Shown piece after piece: positions 55,225 through 64,000 of a DNA stretch of 64,000 nucleotides. Numbering within the stretch: the stretch's first letter is position 1; each line of letters begins with the position of its first letter. The notes beneath the pieces are model-generated. The model was not told the origin of the DNA. It made no database searches and worked only from the letters and a program-made list of their open reading frames with translations. The position numbers were made by a program, and so were the translations under genes. Location of the stretch: the NCBI GenBank assembly GCA_900073065.1, contig FJOG01000007.1:1002329-1066328 (forward strand), written 5' to 3'. The stretch comes from Phialocephala subalpina (Eukaryota; Ascomycota; Leotiomycetes; Helotiales; Mollisiaceae).

Positions 55225-57224
55225 CTCGTCATTATTGAAGGCTTTTCTACAGCTCGGGCATCTGTTGGCTCCCGGGCCATAGATCGTATAGGTCGCCCCG
55301 CAGCCTGGTATGCAAACCACGTCCTTCGAACCTCCATAAAACGTCGGAGCAGCAACTTTTGCCGTCTGTGCAGCAAGTAGAAGTTTATTCTGACTCTCCA
55401 CCAAGTTCTCTAATCTCTGTCTGTCATTCGACATGGACTTGACGTCGCGTTCCAGTCGACTGGCTTGCTCTTCTTGGCGTCGAGATGCTTCTCGTTGAGC
55501 TTTTAGTCCGTCTTCGAGTTTCTTGCGATCGAGAGAGGCGGCGCTGAGCTCGCGTTCTAGTTTGCTGATTCGGATTTGGTGGAGTTGTTCTTGTTCTTGG
55601 GCGCGTTTTTTGATTTCTGCGATCATTCGTGCGTGTTCGGCTTGAAGTTGTTCTTGGAGAGCTTTGTTGCCTGCATAACCGTTAGATTCTGAGATCCTCG
55701 AATCATGAGATAGAAGGGGGGAACATACCTTGCTTCATAGCCCAAGCCATTTCTTCTTTCACAGCTTCTAGCTCTTCCACATGTTGTTTTTGCAATTTCA
55801 AAATCTCTTCATTGATTGAAGCTCCAGCATCAGTGTCAATCAGCGCTTTTCCAGAAGCAATCTCCTCTTGCAATTTGATCGTCATGGGGACATTGTCCAG
55901 CATGTCGTGAACTAGAGCCTCTGCAGACTCGCGACTGCCGTCGTGGCGCTTGACGAGCGAGCCACTTGATACCATGGTACTCCAGAACCCACCGGGCCCA
56001 TCAAGTTACCGTTCTCTAAGAGCGCCTTCTTCGGGTGTCACTTTGTCCCACATCGTCGTCACTAGGGTTGCTTTAGACATGTTCTCAGACCCACAAAGTT
56101 TCCGAAACATTCGAAGGTTCTTGATTGACGATCCCGACATTCGAATGTCCGAGATGCGATGCAGGTAGATGATTCCAGATAAAAGGGTATCTGTCTACGG
56201 AAGATCAGCAGTTGCCAAAAAGCAGGATGGCAGACAATGCATACATGATAGGAACACTCAAGCCCTGTTTGTCAAGATCTCGGTGTTAGTTTACTGTTCT
56301 TGGAAAATGTGGGGAGTGCGTCTGGAGCACAGCTGGAGTGCATGCGGAGCAATGCACTCCTGAGACCGTACGAAGGAGGGAATAATTCTCCGAGAAATTG
56401 ACACTTACAGTCCGCAATGAGTATCAAGATCTCGGTATCGCTCCTCATCTAATCATCGAAACCAGGAGTGTCGACGAGCGTTACGTTACAGCCTCCAATC
56501 TTACACTCCACTGTTTCAATATCCTGGGTACCTACGACATGAGTCAGCAATCAAGCACATCACCCGTAGCTCGACTGAACATACAAGACTCCAGTCCATG
56601 GCCTGTCTTAAGCTTCCTCGCGGAATCGCCTGCGAGATTCTTGATAAGAGACGTCTTCCCGGTCCCTGTCATCCCAAATACTGCGATCAGAACGCTTCTC
56701 GGGGCACGGCTAGGTCCACTTTTGGACGAGATCCTCTGTTGCACGATGGGAGGATTTCGAGACGGTGCTGGGTTCGGATTGAGGCTATGATTTGGTGGTG
56801 CTCGTCCTGCAGTTGCGTTCTGTTGAAAGGTTGCAGCACTTCGACTTGGCCCAGATGCCATTCCCGCGGGCGAGCTATTGAAATCTCGACTTGGTCCAGA
56901 AGTCCTACCTACATTTTCCGATGGACTGGCAACTGTGCGGCGCTGTGAGGTTGAAGAGCTTCGGAATGCAATCTGTCCTGAGGGAGATGGAGCAGTCTCA
57001 ATTCTTCTTTCAGTAAACTGCTGTCTGTCCTGTGGCCAGAATCCCTCCTGGATTGGAAAACTTCCAGGCATGCTGGATGGGTTTCCAGCCCTTTGATTTT
57101 GAAATTGCTCTTGGTACGAGGCTGCGTAAGGATTCGTTGAATATGATGCAGGATAATCGACGTTCGTCCTAAGTGTACTTGGGCCTGAGGACGTCGTAGC
57201 CTTTCCCTTCATAGAACCTTTCAT
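55225..57224 (-). pseudogene. AIG1-like P-loop GTPase with coiled coil, two nonsense codons
   Basis: Likely exons are 57224-56585, 56531-56409, 56264-56245, 56194-55729 and 55670-55225. A long Ser/Pro/Asn-rich start leads to VLIAVFGMTGTGKTSLIKNL (G1). Splicing gives GLESC|TQDIETVECKI and NVTLVDTPGFDD (G3), then TAG at 56451-56449, then MRSDTEILILIADWLECSYH, SGIIYLHRISDIRMSGSSIK, NLRMFRKLCG, VTTMWDKVTPEEGALRER, then TAA at 56008-56006, then LDGPGGFWSTMVSSGSLVKR, a long coiled coil and a zinc-ribbon-like VCIPGCGATYTIYGPGANRC with PSC. The chain otherwise splices and reads in one frame, so it was recently functional. Both stops sit where Gln is plausible. Family role: fungal GIMAP/AIG1-like GTPases of unknown function. 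Confidence 0.7.
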
Positions 57225-57629
57225 TCTGGCCTTGTCGATTCTAAGATCTAAAGAGTTGTGGTATGTGGATGAAGATGGAGTGGCAGCTCGAACATTTAGG
57301 AGGATCGAGCTGGCCCCCAAATGTCCGAGCCGCCCAGGTTCGCCAATCGGTCACCATGTTGCAATGAAGCAGAGGGCGTTCTGCAGGGCGACAAGCTGAG
57401 GCGCAATCGAACAAAGCTATCCAATAGTTCCCAGCCTTCCTTGAAAAAGCCTGACAGCTTCAAATGTGGTGGGTGCGCCATGCCAGCGGCTCGTGGCATA
57501 ATAAGTGCATGTTCCAGCCAGGCGCTTCCCGTTCAGAACTCCGCTGCATCTCAACCAATATCACGACTTCTAGTAGTTGCACAATTTCTTCTCGCCCGTT
57601 CACCAAGATCTTCTGAGTACGTTGCCGTT
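57225..57629. promoter_or_regulatory. Shared promoter of the head-to-head GTPase pair
   Basis: About 400 bp between the two divergent GTPase start codons. The head-to-head layout suggests they were once co-expressed. The minus-strand frame stays open for about 100 bases upstream of 57224 without ATG, so that gene's true start may lie slightly further up. Confidence 0.4.
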
Positions 57630-59243
57630 ATGGCATCTCTGATCAGGTAAGCTCGCTCTTTCTAATGATATGAAACAATCGTAGAAATTTTGAAATTTTG
57701 TGCATAAATGTTGACAGCCTTGCAGGCCTGAAGACATTGTGCTCGCAGTCGTAGGAAACACTGGATCTGGGAAGAGTTCTTTTATCGCCAAATGCACTGG
57801 CCAGAGTCTGGAGATTGAGCATGGACTATCTCCTTGTAAGGAGATCAGCCGAAGGGCTTTGAGAGGAGTTAACAGATAGACAGGTACTAGTCTAGTTGAG
57901 CCTTTCACCTTCCAGCGAAATGGCTTGACAGTGCATTTGATCGATACTCCCGGATTCGACAGTACCCGGTGTTCAGATGCCGAGTTACTCGAAGATATCG
58001 CTGTTTGCCTGAACCACGCCTACATCTCTGGCGTCCAGATAAGTGGTATCATCTATCTGCATCCAATCAATAATACTCGAGTACAAGGCTCTGCCATGAA
58101 AAGCATCCGAATCATCAAAGAAGTATGCGGGCCTGAAGCCCTATCCTTGATACTCTTAGGGTCCTCGCTGTGGGGCAAGGAGGATTTTGAGGTTGCCAAA
58201 AGACGAGAAGATGAGCTGACTCATACCTCTCATTTCTGGGGAAGCATGATTGAAAATGGCTCTAGAACCTTCCGTTTCTACAACGACCAGGCTTCCGCTC
58301 TCATCGCATGCGATCATTTCATCGAGCAGAGAAGGAATGCGAACTTCAGGAAAGTGACGCTGGCATTGCAACATCAAATGATCAATGAAGGCAAGACTCT
58401 GAATGAGACGGATGCGGGAATGGAGGTGGAAAAAGACATTCTACAACTCAAGCAAATTTGCAAGTCCAAGATCGAAGAAGCGCGATTGGAGGCTCAACGA
58501 GCTGTCTTGATGAACAACGACGAAGCTGCAAGATCATTGACCGCGACTCAGATCCAGTTACAGAATCAATTGACTGCATCTGAAAGAGCATTGGAATCCA
58601 TGTGTGGAGACATGATAATTTTGCAAGCCCAGAGCGAACGCCAGCTTCGAGATCAACTTCGCCAACTACAGTTGGAGGAGCAGCGAGACCGACAGCTTCT
58701 TGCTGAAAGAGAGAATGAGTTGGAACGACTCGACAGGCGTCTAACAGAGCTGAACAACGAACTCGAGTCCAGTCACTTGGGTATGGACCGACTTGATGGA
58801 AAATTGAGAGAGCACACAAAAGGAATCGAGTCATACATTGCATGGGGTATCACCGAGCGCACGACTCATCCCCAAGGATACTTTCCGAGGATGTCTGACA
58901 ACATAACTCAGCCCACGATTCAACCTCCACAATACTTCCCCGGCGCATCTACCAACACTCTCCAGGTTATGAAGCAATCTCTTCCAATACGTGCCGAAGC
59001 AGAAACGGTATCAGAAGAGTCCGCTAGATGCAAAAAAGTTATCACCATGTGCCAAGAACGACAGATCTTCAGACGGCACAAGATCGATACTTGTGTAAAC
59101 AGGTTGGGGGCTGCTGCAGGTGTTGTGGGCACAGTCTTTCAGTAAGCCATCTTGTTTTTCGAACAGGGAAATACTGATCGTGATTTCTATGCAACAGAAT
59201 TGCTGCCTTCGCTGCAACCATGGCCGCTTGCAATGTCATGTAG
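57630..59243 (+). CDS. AIG1-like P-loop GTPase with coiled coil and hydrophobic tail
   Basis: Four exons, 57630-57646, 57726-57835, 57884-59141 and 59198-59243, give 476 aa with no interruptions. G1 is VVGNTGSGKSSFIAK at residues 14-28, G3 is VHLIDTPGFDSTRCSDAELL, and SGIIYLHPINNTRVQGSAMK matches the paralogue's IYLHRI block. Where the paralogue has VTTMWDKV, this protein has LLGSSLWGKEDF, so the presumed base-recognition Asp is lost. Residues about 170-310 form a Gln/Glu/Leu-rich coiled coil. The extreme C-terminus, RLGAAAGVVGTVFQ|IAAFAA then TMAACNVM, is strongly hydrophobic and could insert in a membrane, as GIMAP tails do (inference). Intron phases match those of the broken paralogue. Retention of the last intron would end the protein at FQ and cut the tail in half. 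Confidence 0.8.
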
Positions 59244-60054
59244 CTCTTGTTCACCATCAACTTAATGCTGTCATAAATTTGCGTCTTGCGTTTGACATTA
59301 TAGGTAGGTCCGTTCGGAAATCGTTCTTTTAGACGTGGGCCTTTCGCGGACCATAGTTGAGTCCCGAAAACACAAAACATCTTTCGGGGCACAGGCTCTG
59401 AGCGTACATGTCTCAACGACTTTGAAGGGACATGTTGAAAGCACTAAGAAGCTAGGGACTTTGGGTAGTCCATTACAGCTCCTCATGTTCTCAATGTCCT
59501 TCATATTGGACCAATTGTTTCTTCTCCCTCTTCAGTCACCCTTCAATGTGCCTTCGGGCCGCGATCACATGGTGGGAAGCCCTCAAGGTTAGGACATTCA
59601 GGAATCTTCTCGATCACCATCGACAACCATATATGTATTCACGTGCGTTGTTTGTACCGTTTGCACAGTTTACTATGTGGCGGATTTTCGAGGCAGCTCA
59701 AGAGCATTGTCATCGTTGTGCTCTCGCTTAGCAAAAATTCACCCCTTTACCATTGTCCCCACATCTTCACAATAGCAAGGCTGGCAACGAGCAGAATTTA
59801 CACTAGCGAACTCGAGATCTCAATAGGATCTTTTGCGACAATGATTAGGAATTAGCCATATAAACTCGACTTCTCGCCAGCTTTCTCAATTTTTCTTCTT
59901 CTTTTCTCTTCAGCAACTTGGCTCAGTTCGACTGCACTCTTCAATTCCAGCGATCAGCAAGCTCAGGCTTCTACTTCATACACATCTACCAAATTCACGA
60001 GACTACATCTCTCACGCACATACACCAAGGGTTCGAGCCCCTCTTGTCGCAACA
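59244..60054. other. Intergenic, no gene seen
   Basis: About 810 bp. A pyrimidine-rich leader (TTTCTTCTTCTTTTCTC near 59890) precedes the next gene. No domain-bearing frames. Confidence 0.5.
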
Positions 60055-60588
60055 ATGCCTCTCCGTCGTCAACACTTGCCGGCCCCACTCAATCTCCAAC
60101 CGCGCACTCGCTCAGTGGTTGAACGCCTCGATGTCGCCTTGGTCTCTCCTTTGCCAGCCAACGGCCGACCAATCCTCCCTGCTGCAGCACCACAACCTCT
60201 CCAAGCACCACCACTCTCTCCCGACTTCGACGTCTCGCCCATCGCATCCCTCCCACCTCTCAAATTCCCGATCGATGCCACCTCCCACAAGCATGTTGAG
60301 TACCACTACAACGGCGACCACAAGATCACCTCTCGGGAGGACTGGGAGGATCCCAACCTCCAAGCACTGCCTCGAGACTACCAGGCGGATGACAAGGCAA
60401 CGGCACGAAAGGAGAGGTTGAGGAAGCTGCGTGTTGGACTTCGGCGACGTCAGGCCAGACGGGCGGCATGGAAGAAGAGTGGAGGAGCAGACAGGTTGAG
60501 ACTTCGGGGCAAGTTTGTGGGTTCGTCGGAGGGGAGTGGTGCGAGATGGAAGGCATTGCCAGTGGTGGAGGAGCCGTGCCAACCATAG
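60055..60588 (+). CDS. Hypothetical small basic protein
   Basis: Single exon, 177 aa from the ATG at 60055. The Pro/Ala/Leu-rich first half is followed by ATSHKHVEYHYNGDHKITSR and EDWEDPNLQALPRDYQADDK, then a very basic stretch with KERLRKLRVGLRRRQARRAA and KKSGGADRLRLRGKFVG. The basic region could be nuclear-targeting or nucleic-acid-binding (inference). No domain recognised. A 163-codon frame on the opposite strand is judged a shadow because the plus-strand ATG follows a typical pyrimidine-rich leader. Confidence 0.55.
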   Translation: MPLRRQHLPAPLNLQPRTRSVVERLDVALVSPLPANGRPILPAAAPQPLQAPPLSPDFDVSPIASLPPLKFPIDATSHKHVEYHYNGDHKITSREDWEDPNLQALPRDYQADDKATARKERLRKLRVGLRRRQARRAAWKKSGGADRLRLRGKFVGSSEGSGARWKALPVVEEPCQP

Positions 60589-61354
60589 GTACCAGCGGTG
60601 CAATTCGCGGGCTTGGGATTGTTACGAGTTGAGTGAGGGTGCTGGCGCTCCGATAATGCAATTATTCTCCGCCGATACAGTCCTTTCTCTATCTGTGAAT
60701 TTTCTCGTGAAGAAACGCTCAAGTGAATCTGTTCTTTTCCTGCGGCCCCAAGTATAAACAAGGGTATCATCCAAGGTCCTTCAATAGCCAGTTATCTACG
60801 GAGTAACCACCGGATATCGACCTGCATCTGTCCAACATTCGCAATGTGTGTTCTACTGCTGGTAGTGGTTGCTGTTGAGACGTACCGGACGAGGATTTGG
60901 AAGTGGTTGCCCGAATGGGACTTTACGGATACGGCTTGTGTAGTGTTTGTGAGTGCAGTTGCAGGGAAGGACATTCTGGGCGAGATGTGCCGGGGTGGGG
61001 AGGGTAGGCGGCTGACCTAAACGGGTGCTGGGAGTTGGGGTTGATGGAAGGAGAGGCGTAGTGGTGGGCAGCAGGAGAAGATATTGGAAAGGGTGCCTAT
61101 GCGGTTGGGGAGGAAGGCGATCAAGTTTCCAGTAGCCAAGCAAATACGGGAAGGGGATAGAGATGGAAATGTAATGATAAGATTGGAGGTACAGCTTACG
61201 GCAGTATCGTTATGGCCAAGTAGTGCAAGGATATTATGTCACCCACGTAGACTACCGATTTCTCGATAGGAAGTCAAAATACTCGAATCTAAGCGTATAA
61301 TCGATAATTATATAATGGTAATCTTTCGGTATGAGCGGCAAGATCCATTGCACG
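60589..61354. other. Intergenic, no gene seen
   Basis: About 770 bp of flanking sequence. Short frames are unsupported. Confidence 0.5.
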
Positions 61355-62926
61355 TTAAGCCCTGATTCTCTGCTGGACATCACGCATCAAAGACCCTCCA
61401 GTCTGAGCATTTCTTGGCTTCTGGGTCTTTGCTGAAAACCCTTCGGGCAAAACTCGACTAGGAACCAAGATCCTCTGTACCTCATGATAGCAATCACCAC
61501 TAGAGGTCCCTTCCCTGATTAGTGCCGGTGATATGACAGTTCCAACTAGTTCTCCAGGCTTGAGAACGTAATCGCCGGCAGGTCTCATTGACTGATCGTT
61601 GAACGGAAGCCGTACCAATTTTCCCAACCAATTAGAGTGCACTTGTAAGTATGAAAGACCATTCTTCGTGGATGTAAGAATTGAGATCAGTGGCTGCTTG
61701 CAGGACGACTCTAAGATCTTTGCGGCATGCATCTTCGTGTCCAGCGCTCTTTTCGGACTTCGTAATCCATTCTCCAATGACATGCCAAACTTGCGTTACC
61801 ATGTAATCCATAACGGCTGGATCTACATGAATACGAGTCCGCGCTATGGGAGGCTTCAGCCGTTTGATGATGAGCTCCGCGGTATTTGCTTTGCATTTGT
61901 AGAACATTCGAAGTTCTGCAACTGGGGCTTTTGGTCCTGTTGAAAATTAGTGTTGGCTGCCACATATCAAAGAGATGAACTCGCCTGGACGCAAAAACTT
62001 TTCCATTCGAGCCATTTCTAGCCCGAGTTTGTGTGCCCACTGCAGCCCTTACTGTATGAAGCTGGTGACTGGATACTGTGGAACATATTATCCTCAATAT
62101 ATTTCCACAAGAAGGCTTCGGTCACGAAGGGTTTTGTGGATCCGTCTTCCGAACCAATGAGCAAATTTCGACAATCCTCAGAAAGCTCTTCCATATCATT
62201 ATGTATAGATGGGTGCTCTGGAACATTGTGGGGTGAATACAAGATGCCTCTTTTTCTCTGTTCACCCCAGAACTTCAGAAGTAGTTCTAAGTTCATGTTC
62301 TGGTATTGACTTGTAGATGCTGGTACTTGGAGATGCTGGTACTTGGAGATGAAGAATGCATTGTCAATGTCCGAACGACTTTCAATATTTACTCTCATAA
62401 GCTCAGAACTTACTTCCGAGTGCTTCTGTTATAGTTTATCGTAGTCCTCCCGAATCATACAGAGCCGCTGGTTGTGGCCTTGAAGCTCCGTTAAAGTATC
62501 CGTAAGATGAATCTCAGCATCGTTCCACTGCTCTTTCAAATACCCAATTTCTTGATACTTTTCGTAAAGCTTTCTTGTCAAGACTCTGTTGATATTGACC
62601 AACTCCGCCAATGTTGAGAGTTGGTTAGCTAGTAATAACCGTCCAGGATCCATGCGGGTTCTTCGCCGTCGTGGTCTGCAGTACCAGTGCGAACAGTTAT
62701 GTCGAGTGAATGACCGTATTTCGGAAACGAATCATTCTCACGATGGCCTTCGGCGTGGAGACCGATACCAGGGCTTTCCAGACCAGCGCCTTTGAGCTCG
62801 GGGTGATCCAAGTCTCCTTCGATAGGCGAGGAATACTTTCACCAGAATAATCATTATTTTGAGAATAGAATTGCTTCCTTGCTGGGCTTGGTAACTGTGC
62901 ATTCTGGGCCACGGGGCTCTTTTCAT
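61355..62926 (-). pseudogene. Decayed gene of an unnamed fungal coiled-coil family
   Basis: Segments in order on the minus strand are SPVAQNAQLPSPARKQFYSQ with NNDYSGESIPRLS, then in another frame GDLDHPELKGAGLESPGIGL, a coiled coil (LANQLSTLAELVNINRVLTR, KLYEKYQEIGYLKEQWNDAE), FWGEQRKRGILYSPHNVPEH with TEAFLWKYIEDNMFHSI, then VTQVWHVIGEWITKSEK, and finally after another frame change LGKLVRLPFNDQSMRPAGDY with LVGTVISPALIREGTSS. I recall this order (coiled coil, WKY/W block, closing beta-rich block) from fungal proteins of unknown function that are often found near heterokaryon-incompatibility genes, but I cannot name the family. At least two frame changes lack splice sites. A 16-bp tandem duplication at 62315-62346 would itself shift the frame. 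Confidence 0.45.
62315..62351 (+). repeat. 16-bp tandem duplication inside decayed gene
   Basis: AGATGCTGGTACTTGG occurs twice head to tail (62315-62330 and 62331-62346), followed by AGATG. Sixteen is not a multiple of three, so it shifts any reading frame across it. Confidence 0.9.
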
Positions 62927-63482
62927 CGGGGCCTAAAGTTCTTAGATAATTGTAAGAGTGTGATGGCTTAGGACCAACCTTGTTTGGATCGGGGCTCGTC
63001 TCTTCGGTTGCATTATCTCATCTGGAGCATATTGTTTCCTAGGGGAGCTGTCAGGTTCAACATCATGTCCAGTACTTTCATCGTTTTAGCAGAACGAAGA
63101 GCGTTGCGAAGGCCCTTGAGCCTGTTCTTTTTGGGCTTCTCGGTCGGTCATCTGAGGTCCATCGGAACTCGCTAGCCAGAGTGTGCAGGCGCACGTTGAG
63201 GAGGGGTATTCGCAGCTGCAATAATATGGAGTACGTGTATCAGAAAAAAATGTCCACGATATGTCGAGTCTCGTTCGATCATCGATTAGAGTTCGGAAGT
63301 GTGGCTTCTGAATGCGAGGCTGCAGCTGAAAGATGCACATGAAGTACGGGGCTCCTCACGAATACTTGCTTTTCCAAGAATGGTGTGATCACACGACTTT
63401 TGTTTCCCCGCACTGACTATCAGTGACAGGTGTTTCAAGCAATTTGACAACCGAATCATAGAGCCCCAGTTCGGTGACCTTT
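62927..63482. other. Flanking sequence, no gene seen
   Basis: About 560 bp between two broken genes. A minus-strand frame around 63060-62960 (DVEPDSSPRKQYAPDEIMQP) looks protein-like and may be an upstream exon of the decayed gene, but no splice sites tie it in. Confidence 0.4.
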
Positions 63483-64000
63483 ATGAGTTACGACATATTT
63501 GTCGTTTGCGACATTGGTGGTGGTACCGCGGACCTGATCACGTATCAGATCGAGGATGTAGACTCGTGGTAAGTCGATTTTTTAGTTTGAATCTCCGCAA
63601 TGCCTCCAAGGCATGCGCCTCCCCCCGGCCCGCCCAACTCTCAATTATATTTGAAAGAGGTGAACTGAGACAGAGATGTCGGGAAAACAGGAAAATCGCA
63701 GAATGCGCACCTGGAGCAGGAAAGTTATGTGGTGCAACCTTCGTTGACGAAGCATTCGATCAAAAGATGTCTGAGTGGATGACACCTAGAAAATGGGGGA
63801 ATTACGCAGAAAGCCAGAGAGGGGGTTGGAAAGACGATTGGTAGGAACACACCTTGAAGAGAAACCTCGTAGGAACCGAACAAGAGATCCAGCTTCCTCT
63901 GCCCGTTGACCTGCGCGTCAATGAAAACTTAAAATTCACCAATCCACTCTCTCGAGGAGCTAAAAACGCGACGCCTAGGATTAGAAACCATCGCTTGGTC
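63483..64000 (+). pseudogene. Hsp70-like ATPase fragment with premature stop
   Basis: Exon 63483-63568 reads MSYDIFVVCDIGGGTADLIT then YQIEDVDSW. The DxGGGTxD phosphate-binding motif is that of actin-fold Hsp70 proteins, here like the divergent HSPA12-type group common in fungi. A GTAAGT donor and an AAAACAG acceptor (intron 63569-63690) lead to KIAECAPGAGKLCGATFVDE with AFDQKMSEW, the matching next block. The frame stops at TAG 63842-63844 (KDDW*EHTLKRNL) and then runs open to the window edge. The N-terminal ATPase lobe expected before IFVVCD is missing upstream. Fragment and nonsense codon together suggest a pseudogene, but the right end is cut by the window. Confidence 0.6.

Noticed and set aside
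60029..60048. GGTTCGAGCCCC resembling the T-arm of a tRNA
   Set aside because: No matching acceptor, D or anticodon arms are found at the correct distance upstream; the bases lie in the leader of the 60055 gene.
60112..60603. 163-codon minus-strand frame opposite the 60055-60588 gene
   Set aside because: Judged an antisense shadow: Trp/Cys/Arg-rich without domain, while the plus frame has an ATG after a pyrimidine-rich leader.

Overview
This is nuclear DNA of a filamentous ascomycete (Pezizomycotina; Leotiomycetes is my low-confidence guess). The genes carry many 45-120 nt introns with GT donors, CTAAC/CTGAC-like branch points and AG acceptors. Recognisable products include squalene synthase, mitochondrial EF-G, an Adp1-type ABC protein, Nbs1, DNA polymerase kappa, a Zn2Cys6 regulator and a fungal RPEL-repeat protein. 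There are no operons, CRISPR arrays or bacterial features. Exon boundaries below were spliced by hand from splice sites and reading frame and have no transcript support.

Layout. 0-3.4 kb: end of an RPEL protein, then polymerase kappa and a Hot13-like CHY zinc protein on a shared divergent promoter. 3.4-7.7 kb: a gene-poor stretch holding a decayed secreted WSC-domain gene and a 612-nt assembly gap. 7.9-18 kb: MEF1, a 250-bp MITE with perfect 32-bp inverted ends, an EthD-domain protein, PMP3, three unrecognised genes and a SET-domain gene. The SET gene contains a perfect 250-bp tandem duplication that splices to exactly 67 extra in-frame codons. 18-20.7 kb: local repeats and a dead glutathione S-transferase gene. 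20.7-30.1 kb: a Upc2-like regulator, a signal-anchored cysteine-containing protein, a class I/II aminotransferase and an Adp1-like ABC protein. 30.5-34.7 kb: a decayed F-box gene, a decayed fragment and a broken gene for the helical N-terminal domain of fungal STAND-type proteins. 35.5-54 kb: a dense housekeeping block with Nbs1, a cytochrome b5-like membrane protein, a large coiled-coil protein, a DnaJ protein, a UDP-4-keto-6-deoxyglucose epimerase/reductase, two convergent sugar-phosphate/nucleotide-sugar transporter paralogues and squalene synthase. 55-64 kb: a head-to-head pair of AIG1-like P-loop GTPase genes (one open, one with two nonsense codons), a small unrecognised gene, another decayed gene and a broken Hsp70-like fragment at the right edge.

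The main theme is contrast. Conserved genes are intact, while the accessory stretches (3.4-7, 18-20.5, 30.5-34.7 and 55-64 kb) hold at least eight interrupted genes. Several interruptions are TAG or TAA where the family leads me to expect Gln, which fits C-to-T change at CpA, the context preferred by repeat-induced point mutation (RIP). Other lesions are plain frameshifts. Sequencing error could explain some of them, but not easily why they avoid the conserved genes.

The best leads are the GTPase pair, the in-frame duplicated SET gene, a stop-free 99-nt intron that splits the HPD motif of the DnaJ protein, and an apparent GT-to-GA splice-donor change in one of the two transporter paralogues.
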